64,000 bases of DNA from Streptomonospora salina (GCF_014204715.1 NZ_JACHLY010000001.1:2201001-2265000); one strand, 5' to 3'. Counted from the first letter of the stretch, positions 15,250 through 23,949 are shown. Notes: a model not told the origin generated them from the sequence alone. Numbers and translations: made by a program.

Positions 15250-16299
15250 TCAGAATCCGGCGCCGGCGAAGGCGTCGAACTCCGTCGGCGGCGCCGCGTC
15301 GACGTGGTCGCAGCCGCGGGCGCGGGTCAACGGCCACTGGGTCAGCCAGTACACCTCACGGCCGGTGTCGGCGATCGCCCGGTCGATGCGGTCGGCGGCG
15401 GCCGCGTCGTTGTAGTAAGTCTCGCCGACCACCCAGCCCTGGTCGTAGCCCATTGCGGCCATCTGCCGGTGCGCGGCGGAGAACTGCTCGTATTCGTCGG
15501 CGGTGTCGTCGCCGTAGAAATGCAGGTCGAACAGGTAGGGCGGGTTGCCGCGGTACATGTCGGGCAGGGCGGCGATCCGCTCGGGGCGGCTGGCGATGAT
15601 GGAGAATCCGACGGTGTCGGTCTTGCCGTAGGCGGCTGTGTAGTCGTCCCACAACCGCTGGGTGTAGGCCAGGGTCTGCGGCTGGTTGGGGGCGGGGGTC
15701 AGCTCGTTTCCGAGGTTGAGCCGGTAGTGGATCCCCGAGTTCCGCACGATCGGGCGGATCTGGCGGATGAGCTGCCAGTTCTCCCGGTAGAGGTCCTCGT
15801 TCCACGTGTCCCAGCCGTTGGGGCTGTTGGCGCCGAGGACGTGCATGGCCACCTCGACCTCGGCGAAGCCGATGTCGTCGGCGGTGGCGAGCAGGTCGGC
15901 CAGGTTCTGCTTGTACTGCGGCTTGATGTCGCCGCCGGAGGAGTCCATGACGGTTCCGGTCTCGGGGCCGTTGTGGTGGAAGATCCCGATGATCAGCCGC
16001 CGCTGGCCGTTGGCGTGCATCTCGGTGAGCTGGTCGGTGATGAGTTCGCGCTCGGTGTGGAAGTTCTTCAGTACGCCGTAGGGTTCGCGGTCGCAGCCGT
16101 CGAGCCGGTAGAAGTTGTAGTTGGAGCCACCGGGACTGTTGGCCCCGGCCGCCGTAGCGGCGGCGGGCTCGGCCTCCGTACTCCCACCCGGGCGGTCGGC
16201 GGCGGCGACACCGGACGCGGCGAGTGCCAGAGTGGCGGCGACGGCGGCCCCCGCCACCCCTGCTGTGCGCATCCGGTTCCGCACCGGCCGCCCGCTCAT
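15250..16299 (-). CDS. secreted TIM-barrel-like protein, possible glycoside hydrolase
   Basis: A 349-residue exported protein. The N-terminus is a typical signal peptide (basic RPVRNRMR, hydrophobic VAGAAVAATLALAASGVAAA, cleavage near A34). The mature part looks like an (alpha/beta)8 barrel: RLIIGIFHHNG, FAEVEVAMHVLGA, YRLNLGNELTPAPN, TVGFSIIASR, PYLFDLHFYGDD, GWVVGETYYND. Asn-Glu in NLGNELT (~196) and Glu in VVGETYY (~291) sit where the acid/base and nucleophile of clan GH-A enzymes would be on strands 4 and 7. I do not recognise the exact family, so hydrolase activity is an inference. GGGAG precedes the ATG. Confidence 0.7.
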   Translation of the reverse strand: MSGRPVRNRMRTAGVAGAAVAATLALAASGVAAADRPGGSTEAEPAAATAAGANSPGGSNYNFYRLDGCDREPYGVLKNFHTERELITDQLTEMHANGQRRLIIGIFHHNGPETGTVMDSSGGDIKPQYKQNLADLLATADDIGFAEVEVAMHVLGANSPNGWDTWNEDLYRENWQLIRQIRPIVRNSGIHYRLNLGNELTPAPNQPQTLAYTQRLWDDYTAAYGKTDTVGFSIIASRPERIAALPDMYRGNPPYLFDLHFYGDDTADEYEQFSAAHRQMAAMGYDQGWVVGETYYNDAAAADRIDRAIADTGREVYWLTQWPLTRARGCDHVDAAPPTEFDAFAGAGF

Positions 16300-16531
16300 A
16301 GGATCTCCCGATCATCGGTTGCATACCGTAGCCGCAGTGTGGCGCACATCCGCATGTCCCGGCAATCGCGGCCGACTGCCGCCGGCGGGTTCGCAACCCC
16401 AGGTCAGAACGGGAATGTGAATGTCACCGCCACCTATTCCGGAAAACGACCGGAACCGGTCAGGCGCGCGGGAGGCCGGCGCCCCCTTGCGCCGGACGGG
16501 TACACCGGCCGCGCCGCCGCCCGCGCAGCTC

Positions 16532-16860
16532 CTACGTCCGCCCGGTCGAGCCCGCCAAACGTTCGCGGGCCGCGGCCGCCACCGCCTCCGGCGCCGTGTC
16601 CGGTTCACCCGCGTCGAACGGCGGCTGCGGCTCATACCCGGTGACGAGCTGGACCAGCTGGGCGTGCCCGTCTCCGGCGATGCGGGCGATCAGGTGCGGC
16701 GCCCCTCCAGAAGGCCGGCGGCGGCCAGCGGCAGCGAACCCGTGCAGACCGATGCCGTCCAGGTGCTCGCCGCGGCCGCAGGTGTCTGCAACGACGATTC
16801 CCCCACCTTCTCCGCCACGAACTCCGGAACGGCGCCGCGGCCCGCGGTGCGGCCGGGTGT
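16532..16860 (-). pseudogene. DJ-1/PfpI family (isonitrile-hydratase-like) pseudogene
   Basis: Minus-strand remains of a DJ-1/PfpI protein. One frame reads VPEFVAEKVGESSLQTPAAA then TWTASVCTGSLPLAAAGLLE and GRRT, containing the nucleophile-elbow VCTGSL-LAAAGLL of the family, and then hits a stop. A shifted frame begins at the same point with LIARIAGDGHAQLVQLV and YEPQPPFDAGEPDTAPEAV, the usual family C-terminus, ending at the TAG at 16532-16534. The middle of the protein (after GRRAT-HW in relatives) and the N-terminal half are missing. So there are a large internal deletion, a frameshift and a lost 5' end. It is convergent to nothing functional and sits beside the TetR gene. Confidence 0.7.
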
Positions 16861-16931
16861 TCGCTACCGTGGAGACCTACAGCCTGGACCGGCGCGGCCG
16901 CCGCTGCGCCCCGCTCGACGGAAGGGCGCGC

Positions 16932-17549
16932 ATGGCACGCAGGGCGGAGGCCCGCACGGGCGGGCGCGCGGGTGCGTGGCAGTGGAGCCGAACCGCCCAC
17001 ACCCGCCGGGTCCTGCTGGAATCCGCCCGGGAGGTGTTCGCCGAGAACGGGTTCGCCGACGCCGCCGTCGCCGACATGGTCGAGCGGGCGGGATCCAGCG
17101 TCGGCAGCCTCTACCACCACTTCGGCGGCAAGACCGAGTTGTTCCTGGCGCTGTGGGAGAACCAGCAGGCCGCCGACGAGGAGCAGGCCGCCGGCGCCGT
17201 CGCCCAGGCGCGCGCGGACGGCGAGCAGGACCCCCTCGAACTGTTCGTCGCGGGGGCGCGCGCCTTCCTCGACGGCTCCTGGCAGCGCCGCGACGTGAGC
17301 CTGCTGCTGCTCACCGGCGACGGCCCGCCCGGTTTCGACGCGCTGCGCCGCCGACGCAGCCGGGAGTGGGTGCGCCGGAACTCCGTACTGCTGCAAGCCG
17401 GCGACTCCGCTCTGGAACGCCTCACCGTCAGCGTGCTCACCGCGATCATCGGCGAGGCGCGCCGCGAGATCGTGGCGGCCGACTCCCGCGGGGAGGCCGA
17501 CCGGCTCATCGAGGCGGCCGTCGGCCTGATCCGGCGCCTGGGGCGGTGA
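16932..17549 (+). CDS. TetR/AcrR-family regulator
   Basis: A 205-residue TetR repressor. The helix-turn-helix is at ~21-68 (TRRVLLESAREVFAENGFAD, VADMVERAGSSVGSLYHHF). The C-terminal part contains LELFVAGARAFLDGSW and LTVSVLTAIIGEARREIV. I chose the ATG at 16932, preceded by GAAGGG at 5 bases; a longer open frame upstream runs through the DJ-1 pseudogene region and is not coding. The neighbouring pseudogene may have been its former target. The gene ends at a strong hairpin shared with the convergent ABC transporter operon. Confidence 0.88.
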   Translation: MARRAEARTGGRAGAWQWSRTAHTRRVLLESAREVFAENGFADAAVADMVERAGSSVGSLYHHFGGKTELFLALWENQQAADEEQAAGAVAQARADGEQDPLELFVAGARAFLDGSWQRRDVSLLLLTGDGPPGFDALRRRRSREWVRRNSVLLQAGDSALERLTVSVLTAIIGEARREIVAADSRGEADRLIEAAVGLIRRLGR

Positions 17550-17570
17550 CGCGCCGCCGCACCCGCCCTC

Positions 17571-17615
17571 CGGCGGGGGGCGCCCCGGCCCGTCCTACCG
17601 GAGCGCCCCCCGCCG
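17571..17615. terminator. bidirectional hairpin
   Basis: Perfect 13-bp stem (cggcggggggcgc / gcgccccccgccg) with a 19-base loop filling the gap between the convergent TetR gene (ends 17549) and FtsX-like permease gene (ends 17620). Confidence 0.65.
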
Positions 17616-17619
17616 CGGC

Positions 17620-19941
17620 TCACTCCGTGCGGAGGTTCTCCGGGCGGGTCGACGTGGCCAGAGCGGGCAGACTGAGCGCGGTCACCGACAACACGACCGC
17701 TGCCGCCGCGCCGATCGTCCCGGCGATCGCCGCGGTGTCGACGGCAAAGGGGACTCCGGCCTCGTCCAGCAGCACAGCGCCCAGCGGGATCCCGACGGCT
17801 GCGGACACGGCCAAGCCGACGCCGAGGGGGATCGCCGCCTGATACAGCATCGACAGCGCCAGGACCCGCTTGGGTGTGCCCGCGGCGGCGAGCACCGCGA
17901 GCTCCCGCTTGGTCGTGCGCAGCCGCTCGACCGCGGAGATCAGCAGCCCCAGGCCGACCACGGCCAAGGCCGCGCCGACGCCCGCGTAAACCAGGGCGCT
18001 GACCCGGGCCAGTTGGGTGTCGTCTCCGTCCCCCGCCGCCGTGGAGGCGCGCAGGGCCAGCGGGCTGAACTCGGCTACCGCGTTGCGCGCCCGCTCCACG
18101 GCCCGGGGCGTCTCCGTGTCGAAACCGAAGAGCACGGACACGCTGGTCCGGGGCAGGTCCGCGCCGTCCACGGCACCGGTGGTCGCCAGTACCGCCCCGG
18201 CCTCCGGACCGCCGCCGAGTCCGACCGGGTCACGCGGCGCGACGCTGGGGGCGGCCTCGGGCAGTTCCCAGGCGGCCGTACCCCGGGCTGACCGGATCCG
18301 CAGCCGCTGCCCCTGCTCCACCGGTGTTTCCGCGCCTTCGACGGCGAAGACGCCGCCGTCCGAGCATCCGCCGATCCGGGCAAGATCACGCAGCGCCGCA
18401 CAGCTTCCCACATGCAGCGATACGGGGCCGTTCGGGCTCTCGACGCCCCAGTACTCCGCGACGGCGCCAGCGTCGTCCACCTGCGGCACGGCGCCGACCC
18501 GTTCGGCGACCTCGGCGGCACCGGCCACCGGTAGGTCGGGCACGTGCGCCGAGTAGACGCGTTCGCCGGCGGGGAGCGCGTCTTCGGCGCGCCGCTGCTC
18601 CGATCCCGCCATGAGGGTCTGCAGCGCGACGGCACCCGTCACCACGACCACGAGCCCGACCACGGCCCGGCTCTCCGAGGATCCGTCGACGTGCAGCCGG
18701 CGCGCCGCCAGCAGTACGGGCACGCTGCCGCGGCGCACCCGGGAGACGGCGATCTGGAACAGCCACGGGGTCACCAGCCCGGCACCCACCAGCAACGCCA
18801 GGATGCCGCCGACCAGCGCGGTCTCGGAAGTTTGCATGTCAAACGTGGCCAGCAGTCCGACACCGACCGCGAACAGGGCGATGCGCCACCAGAGTCGGCG
18901 GCGCGGCCGCGCGGTGCGCCGCGCGGTCCCGAGCGGGTCGGCGGCCGCACGGGCGGTGGAGACCAGCGTGACGGCCGCCGCGAGGATCGCCACTCCGACG
19001 GGGACGGCGACCGCGAGCAGGGGGTGCGGTACGAGGGCGGCGGCGAACCCGCCGACGCCGCCGATCTCGATCGACGCCGTGAGCGGGCGCAATGCGTAGA
19101 ACAGCCCGAATCCCGCTCCGATGCCGGCCAGCGCGCCGATGAGGGTCTCGCCGCAGGCGGTGCGCGCCGCCGTCCACGCGTCTGCGCCGATCAGCCGCAG
19201 CACGGCCAGCCGGCGGTCCCGCCGGTCGGATCCGAACCGCAGCGCGGCCGCCACGAACACGCCCAGGGGCAGCAGCGCCACCACGGCGCCGGCCAGCGCC
19301 AGCACCAGCGCCGGCCCCTGCAGGCCGGTCGAGACCGGGGAGTAGCCGAAGCCGTCGATGCGGTGGCTCGAGGGCGTGTCCGGGTCCAGCAGCCCGGGCT
19401 CGGCACCGGCGTAGTAGACGAGTTCGCCGGGGTCCGCCAACCCTTCGTCGCCGACGGTGCCGACCACGCGGTAGTCCAGCCGCTCCTTCAGCAACTCCCC
19501 TTCGGCCGAGTCGAGCAGCCGCTCCAGCCCCGGGGAGACCACCATCCGCCCGGGGCCGGGGAACTCGTCCACACCGGGCGGCAGTGGCGCTTCCGCGCCC
19601 TCCGGGGTCAGCAGGCGGCCGTAGACCGATTCGCCGTGGTAACGGGTGCCGACGTCGGCGATGAGCAGGGTCTGCTCTGTGGGCTCGGGGAGCTGCGTAC
19701 TGACATCGTAGGAGCGCATGTCGTAGCGCCCCTGACGGTTCTGGGACATGCCCGGCGCCGCGGCTGCGACGAGCAGCAGCGCCACCGCGACGCCGATGCC
19801 CGAGGTGATCAGGGCGAGCCGGATCCAGGCGTCGCGGCCGCCGGAGACCGACATGCGGGCGCCCAGCCACAGTTCCCGGCCCCAGCGCAGCGGTGCGAAG
19901 TTCCGCGGGTGTGCCGTGCGGCGGGCCGTCGTTCCCGTCAA
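17620..19941 (-). CDS. FtsX-like ABC transporter permease
   Basis: A 773-residue permease of the FtsX/MacB superfamily. One transmembrane helix is near the N-terminus (IRLALITSGIGVAVALLLVA, ~41-60), followed by a large external domain. A first FtsX membrane block lies at ~210-345, another helix pair around ~355-400, a second external domain, and a C-terminal FtsX block at ~640-760 (VYAGVGAALAVVGLGLLISA; DTAAIAGTIGAAAAVVLSV). This duplicated layout is typical of actinobacterial lipoprotein/peptide-type exporters. The TTG start at 19941 overlaps the ATPase stop in TTGA with GGGAG upstream, so the subunits are translationally coupled. Substrate unknown. Confidence 0.9.
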   Translation of the reverse strand: MTGTTARRTAHPRNFAPLRWGRELWLGARMSVSGGRDAWIRLALITSGIGVAVALLLVAAAAPGMSQNRQGRYDMRSYDVSTQLPEPTEQTLLIADVGTRYHGESVYGRLLTPEGAEAPLPPGVDEFPGPGRMVVSPGLERLLDSAEGELLKERLDYRVVGTVGDEGLADPGELVYYAGAEPGLLDPDTPSSHRIDGFGYSPVSTGLQGPALVLALAGAVVALLPLGVFVAAALRFGSDRRDRRLAVLRLIGADAWTAARTACGETLIGALAGIGAGFGLFYALRPLTASIEIGGVGGFAAALVPHPLLAVAVPVGVAILAAAVTLVSTARAAADPLGTARRTARPRRRLWWRIALFAVGVGLLATFDMQTSETALVGGILALLVGAGLVTPWLFQIAVSRVRRGSVPVLLAARRLHVDGSSESRAVVGLVVVVTGAVALQTLMAGSEQRRAEDALPAGERVYSAHVPDLPVAGAAEVAERVGAVPQVDDAGAVAEYWGVESPNGPVSLHVGSCAALRDLARIGGCSDGGVFAVEGAETPVEQGQRLRIRSARGTAAWELPEAAPSVAPRDPVGLGGGPEAGAVLATTGAVDGADLPRTSVSVLFGFDTETPRAVERARNAVAEFSPLALRASTAAGDGDDTQLARVSALVYAGVGAALAVVGLGLLISAVERLRTTKRELAVLAAAGTPKRVLALSMLYQAAIPLGVGLAVSAAVGIPLGAVLLDEAGVPFAVDTAAIAGTIGAAAAVVLSVTALSLPALATSTRPENLRTE

Positions 19942-20675
19942 CCGGCGGCTCCCGGGGTGGCGAGGTCGCGCGTGCGGCCGTCGCGGACCGTGACCTCGCG
20001 GTCGGCGTAGGCGGCGACCCGGGCCTCGTGGGTGACGACCACGACGGCGGTGCCGCTGCGGCGGGCCGCGTCGGTCAGCAGCTGCATCACCTTCTCCTCG
20101 TTGAGGGAGTCGAGCTCGCCGGTGGGCTCGTCGGCGAACAGGATCGCGGGCTCGGCGACGAGCGCCCGGGCCAGGCTGACGCGCTGGGCCTGGCCGCCGG
20201 AGACCTCGCCGGCGCGGTGCTGGGCCGTGTCCGCCACGCCGAGGCTCTCCAGCCGCTCCCGAGCGAGCGCCTCGGCGGTCCTGCGGCGGGTGCCGTTGAG
20301 CCGCAGCGGCAGCGCCGTGTTCTCCAGGCAGGAAAGCTCGGGGACGAGCCCGCCGGTCTGGAACAGGAAGCCGAAGTCGCTGCGGCGCAGGCCGCTGCGC
20401 TCGCTCTCCGACATCGCGCCCAGGTTGCGGCCCTGGTAGAGGATCCAGCCGCGGTCAGGAGCGAGGATGCCGCCCAGGCAGTGCAGCAGCGTGGTCTTGC
20501 CCGACCCGGAGGCGCCCATGACCGCCACCATCTCGCCGGGGTCGATGTCGAAGGCGGCGTTCTCCATCGCCGTCGTGGGACCGAAGAATTTGGCCAGGCC
20601 GCGGGCGGCCAGCAGCGCACCGCCGGGGGGCTCCTGCGTGTCGGGCGGTGGCGCGTCGGTACCGGGTGCGTTCAC
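19938..20675 (-). CDS. ABC transporter ATP-binding protein (LolD/MacB type)
   Basis: A 245-residue ATPase partner of the FtsX-like permease. Walker A GASGSGKT (~54-61), Q-loop FLFQTGGL, signature VSGGQAQRV (~158-166), Walker B AILFADEPTGELD (~177-189) and switch His VVVTHE (~213-218) are all intact. The TGELDS after Walker B is characteristic of the LolD/MacB/FtsE exporters. The GTG at 20675 overlaps the PadR stop codon in GTGA, and its own TGA overlaps the permease TTG. Earlier in-frame codons lie inside padR and are not used. Confidence 0.93.
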   Translation of the reverse strand: MNAPGTDAPPPDTQEPPGGALLAARGLAKFFGPTTAMENAAFDIDPGEMVAVMGASGSGKTTLLHCLGGILAPDRGWILYQGRNLGAMSESERSGLRRSDFGFLFQTGGLVPELSCLENTALPLRLNGTRRRTAEALARERLESLGVADTAQHRAGEVSGGQAQRVSLARALVAEPAILFADEPTGELDSLNEEKVMQLLTDAARRSGTAVVVVTHEARVAAYADREVTVRDGRTRDLATPGAAG

Positions 20676-21196
20676 CGGTGCACCTCCGTTGCGAGTTCGT
20701 CCAGCCGTGCCGCGGTCAGCTCCAGCCATCGCAGGTCGGCTTCGAGGTGGAAGAGGGCGTGGTCGCAGATGAGCTGGTCGGCGAGGTCGCCGTGGCCCTT
20801 GCGCCGGGTGAGTTCGCGCATCGTCTCCAAATGGGCGCTGCGCTGGACTTCCAGAACGTCGGCAGCGGGGCGCCCGGCCAGCAGCGCGAGGACGACCTTG
20901 GTGTAAAGCGTGCTGTGCAGGTACTGCTGCGGGGCTTCGGGGTTGGCGAGCCAGGTGTCCAGGTCGGTGACACCGGACTGGGTGATGGCGTAGCGCTTGC
21001 GTTCGGGACCGTCGCCCTGCTCGGTGCCGGCGACCTCGACCAGGCCCTTCTTGAGCAGCCGCGCCAGCGCCGAGTAGACCTGGCCGTAGTGCAGGGGCCG
21101 GTCCTGTCCGAAGTGCTGGTCGTAGGCCCGCTTCAGGTCGTAACCGTGCGCCGGGCCGTTCTCCAATAGCCCGAGAACCGTGTGCGCGAATGACAT
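20672..21196 (-). CDS. PadR-family regulator
   Basis: A 174-residue PadR regulator: N-terminal winged helix (FAHTVLGLLENGPAHGYDLKR, YGQVYSALARLLKKGLVEV) and a C-terminal helical dimerisation region of the Vir_act_alpha_C type (TKVVLALLAGRPAADVLEVQ). It is the first gene of a three-gene operon with the ABC exporter, joined by 4-base overlaps. A TATACA-type inverted repeat covers its promoter, and a TATAGT hexamer ends only 7 bases before the ATG, so the mRNA is probably leaderless. PadR proteins commonly repress adjacent efflux genes until a substrate binds. Confidence 0.92.
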   Translation of the reverse strand: MSFAHTVLGLLENGPAHGYDLKRAYDQHFGQDRPLHYGQVYSALARLLKKGLVEVAGTEQGDGPERKRYAITQSGVTDLDTWLANPEAPQQYLHSTLYTKVVLALLAGRPAADVLEVQRSAHLETMRELTRRKGHGDLADQLICDHALFHLEADLRWLELTAARLDELATEVHR

Positions 21197-21203
21197 ACCC
21201 GGG

Positions 21204-21237
21204 ACTATACACGAGATCTATACACCACATGTATAGT
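21204..21237 (-). promoter_or_regulatory. PadR promoter and operator
   Basis: CTATACA-ccaca-TGTATAG (21218-21236) is a perfect 7-bp inverted repeat. A further ACTATACA copy at 21204-21211 faces TGTATAGT at 21230-21237. On the minus strand the near copy supplies TATAGT as a -10, 7 bases before the PadR ATG. Self-repression by PadR is the obvious reading. Confidence 0.7.
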
Positions 21238-21275
21238 CGACCGAGAGAGGTGCCGCCCGACGACCGCGACGCCGG

Positions 21276-21382
21276 TCAGCGGTCTTCGTCCGCCCCGTCC
21301 AGCCGCGCCGACAGGGACTCGGCGGTGCGGCGGCGGTCGCGGTCGAGGTCGTGCCTCGCCTTGCCGGCGAGGACCGCCGCCC
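21276..21382 (-). other. possible 3' remnant of a gene after the response regulator
   Basis: An open stretch of about 35 codons (LRAAVLAGKARHDLDRDRRR...) in normal codon style follows the response-regulator stop and ends at 21276, but there is no start codon. It may be the tail of a lost gene. Function not recognisable. Confidence 0.25.
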
Positions 21383-22078
21383 TCAGTCGCCGGGGCCGGT
21401 GTCCTCGACGAGGCCGGCGTCGTGGGCCAGCAGGGCGATCTGGACGCGGTTGTTCAGGTCGAGCTTGGCCAGCACACGCGAGACGTGCGTCTTGATCGTG
21501 GGGACGCTCAGGTGGAGCGCGGCACCGATCTCGGCGTTGGAACGGCCCTCGCCGACCGCGACGGCGACGTCGCGTTCGCGGTCGTTGAGGATGCTCAGCC
21601 GCTCGCGGGCCCGCTCCCGCCGCCGGTGGCGGCCGTCGCCGCCGGCGGCCCGGGCGATCAGACGGCGGATCACCGACGGCGACAGCGCCGGCTCGCCCCG
21701 TGCCACGCGCCGGACGGCTTCGACGATCTCGTCGGGCGGGGTGTCTTTGAGTACGAACCCCGCCGCGCCGCCGCCGAGCGCCCGCAGCACGTGCTCGTCG
21801 GCGTCGAACGTGGTCAGCACGACCACCTCGGGGGCGTCTTCCCGGGCACGGAGCCGTTCGGTGGCGGCGAGCCCGTCCGTCGACGGCATGCGGATGTCCA
21901 TGAGCACCACGTCGGGGCGGCTGCTCGCCACCAGCTCCGGCACCTCGGCGCCGTCCCCGGCCTCGCCCACGACGTCCAGATCCGGCGCACCCTTGAGCAT
22001 CATCGCCAGTCCGGCGCGCAGAAGCGGGTCGTCGTCGACGATCAGCACGCGGATGGCGGGGGCAGCGGGAGCCGTCAT
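21383..22078 (-). CDS. NarL/LuxR-type response regulator (orphan)
   Basis: A 231-residue response regulator. The receiver domain (~8-125) has the acidic pair DDDP, phospho-acceptor Asp in VVLMDIRMP (~60), Thr in VVVLTTFD (~87) and Lys in FVLKDTPP (~109). The C-terminal LuxR helix-turn-helix (~160-220) shows LNDRERDVAVAVGEGRSNAE and PTIKTHVSRVLAKLDL. No histidine kinase gene is next to it, unlike most NarL regulators; an orphan kinase of the matching HisKA_3 class lies at 34.2 kb. Downstream is only a short coding-like remnant. Confidence 0.9.
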   Translation of the reverse strand: MTAPAAPAIRVLIVDDDPLLRAGLAMMLKGAPDLDVVGEAGDGAEVPELVASSRPDVVLMDIRMPSTDGLAATERLRAREDAPEVVVLTTFDADEHVLRALGGGAAGFVLKDTPPDEIVEAVRRVARGEPALSPSVIRRLIARAAGGDGRHRRRERARERLSILNDRERDVAVAVGEGRSNAEIGAALHLSVPTIKTHVSRVLAKLDLNNRVQIALLAHDAGLVEDTGPGD

Positions 22079-22178
22079 GCCGCCAGCTTAGACCGGCGGC
22101 GCGGTGCGCACCGAGCGGCGGCCGGCGCACCCCGGCCTACGTATGCGTCCTTCCCGGCCTCTGGACGCATCGCGGGAA

Positions 22179-22197
22179 TATAGTTCAATATTCAACT
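22179..22197 (+). promoter_or_regulatory. MarR-type operator over the -10 of the quinone-response operon
   Basis: agttcaatattcaact (22182-22197) is a 16-bp palindrome except for one mismatched pair, of the AGTTGAAT/ATTCAACT shape bound by many MarR repressors. It overlaps a TATAGT hexamer at 22179-22184, about 64 bp before the dioxygenase start. Confidence 0.65.
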
Positions 22198-22247
22198 GTT
22201 TCCAGGGCCGAAGTCACAATCACGATGATCACTACGGAGGAGCGAGC

Positions 22248-23249
22248 ATGGATGTGCGCCCGGCGGGCCTCCACCACGTCACCGCTATCGCCAGCGATCC
22301 CCGGGCCAACGCCGACTTCTACCTGAACGCCCTGGGTATGCGGCTGGTCAAGAAGACCGTCAATTTCGACGCGCCCGACACGTACCACCTGTACTACGGA
22401 GACCGCGCCGGCAGCCCCGGCACGATCATGACCTTCTTCCCCTGGCCCAACGCCCCCAAGGGCCGCTTGGGCGCAGGCCAGGCAACCACCACGTCCTTCG
22501 CGGTCCCCGAAGGCTCGCTCGGCTGGTGGCAGAACCACCTCGGCTCGCTCGGCATCGAGACCGGCCGGCCCGTCGAACGGCTCGGCGAGGACGTGTTGAG
22601 CCTGCACGACCCCGACGGGCTGGTCATCGAGCTTGTGGCCGGCGCCGGCCACAACGGGACCGACCCCTGGGAAGGCGGCGGGATCCCGGCCGAGCACGCC
22701 ATCCGCGGAATCCGCGGGGTCACACTGACCGAACACGACCTGGACGCCACCGCGGGCATGCTCGGCGGCAAACTCGGCTTCGAGCTCGCCGCCGAACTGG
22801 GCGACCGCTACCGTTTCCGCACCGACGACGCAGGCGCGGGCGTGGGGACGGTCGTCGATGTGATCGCCGATCGCACGGCCCGCAACGGCCTCGTCGCGGC
22901 CGGCACCGTGCACCACGTCGCCTACCGCGCACCCGACCAGCCCACCCAGATCGAGTGGCAGCAGAGCCTGGCCGACGACGGCGTCGGGGTCACCGAGATC
23001 CGCGACCGGTCCTACTTCACGTCCGTCTACTTCCGCGAGCCCGGCGGCGTTCTGCTGGAGATCGCCACCGACGGCCCCGGATTCGACTACGACGAGCCGC
23101 TGCTGCAGCTGGGCCGCGACCTGAAGCTGCCGCCGTGGCTGGAACCCCAGCGCGAAGAGATCGAGCGGCACCTGCCGGAACTGGTCGTCGACGGACAGGA
23201 CCGGGCCGCCCCGGCGGCGCCCGCGAACAGCGAGGAGGCAGAACGGTGA
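22248..23249 (+). CDS. ring-cleaving dioxygenase-like VOC protein (MhqO-like)
   Basis: A 333-residue vicinal-oxygen-chelate protein with two VOC repeats, like MhqO/LinE-type hydroquinone dioxygenases. The first half has LHHVTAIASDPRANADFY (metal His ~8) and GIETGRPVERLGEDVLSLHDP with ELVAGAG; the second has IRGVTLTEHDLDAT, TVHHVAYRAPD (His) and YFREPGGVLLEIATDGPGF (Glu ligand), matching the family's PxG-LxEIATD signature. GGAGGAG precedes the ATG at 22248. It is first of three coupled genes with an esterase and a MarR regulator, the MhqO-MhqD-MhqR arrangement for quinone/electrophile stress. Confidence 0.9.
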   Translation: MDVRPAGLHHVTAIASDPRANADFYLNALGMRLVKKTVNFDAPDTYHLYYGDRAGSPGTIMTFFPWPNAPKGRLGAGQATTTSFAVPEGSLGWWQNHLGSLGIETGRPVERLGEDVLSLHDPDGLVIELVAGAGHNGTDPWEGGGIPAEHAIRGIRGVTLTEHDLDATAGMLGGKLGFELAAELGDRYRFRTDDAGAGVGTVVDVIADRTARNGLVAAGTVHHVAYRAPDQPTQIEWQQSLADDGVGVTEIRDRSYFTSVYFREPGGVLLEIATDGPGFDYDEPLLQLGRDLKLPPWLEPQREEIERHLPELVVDGQDRAAPAAPANSEEAER

Positions 23250-23941
23250 CCACCACCGAGGACTTCCACCACGTCTACGTCCCCGCCGAAGAGCCCGGAC
23301 ACCCCACGCTGCTGCTTCTGCACGGCACCGGCGCCGACGAGCACGACCTCCTCGCCCTCGGCCGGGCGCTGGCGCCGGGCGCGGGTCTGCTGTCGCCCCG
23401 CGGCAACGTCGACGAGCAGGGCGCCAACCGGTGGTTCCGCCGCCTGCGCGAAGGCGTCTTCGACGTCGACGACGTCGTCGCGCGCGCCGGCGAGCTGGCC
23501 GGATTCGTCTCCGCCGCCGTGGACCGGTACGGATTCGACCCCCGCAGCCTGATCGCCGTGGGCTTCTCCAACGGCGCCAACATCGGCGCCGCCACCCTCC
23601 TGCTGCACCCGGGGACCCTGGCGGGCGCCGCGCTCTTCGCCGCCGCCGCGCCGCTCCAGGACCGCGAACCCGCGGACGTCGACCTGTCGGGCACGCCCGT
23701 GTTCCTCGGCGCCGGGCAGGCCGACCCCATCACCACCATCGACGACGCCCGGCTGCTCGACCGCCAGCTGCGCGCCCGCGGCGCCGACGCCACGCTGCAC
23801 GAGCACCGCGGCGGCCACGAGCTTCCGCCGGCGGTCCTGGCCGCGGCGCAGAGCTGGCTGGTCGGCAGCGGGCCGACCGTCTCCCCCGATCCGCGAAACC
23901 GCGCGGAACCGCCGTCCGCAGCCGCGGACGGGACCGGGTGA
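23246..23941 (+). CDS. phospholipase/carboxylesterase (MhqD-like)
   Basis: A 231-residue alpha/beta hydrolase of the Abhydrolase_2 type. The oxyanion loop is LLHGTGADEHDLL (~23-35), catalytic Ser in GFSNGAN (~112), Asp in GAGQADPI (~163) and His in RGGHELP (~195). The GTG at 23246 overlaps the dioxygenase stop in GTGA, with GAGGAGGCAGAACG ahead of it. With MhqO and a MarR regulator it resembles the Bacillus MhqD/MhqE group implicated in detoxifying quinone-like electrophiles. The last ~25 residues are a low-complexity tail. Confidence 0.88.
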   Translation: MTTTEDFHHVYVPAEEPGHPTLLLLHGTGADEHDLLALGRALAPGAGLLSPRGNVDEQGANRWFRRLREGVFDVDDVVARAGELAGFVSAAVDRYGFDPRSLIAVGFSNGANIGAATLLLHPGTLAGAALFAAAAPLQDREPADVDLSGTPVFLGAGQADPITTIDDARLLDRQLRARGADATLHEHRGGHELPPAVLAAAQSWLVGSGPTVSPDPRNRAEPPSAAADGTG

Positions 23942-23949
23942 GGGCGGGC

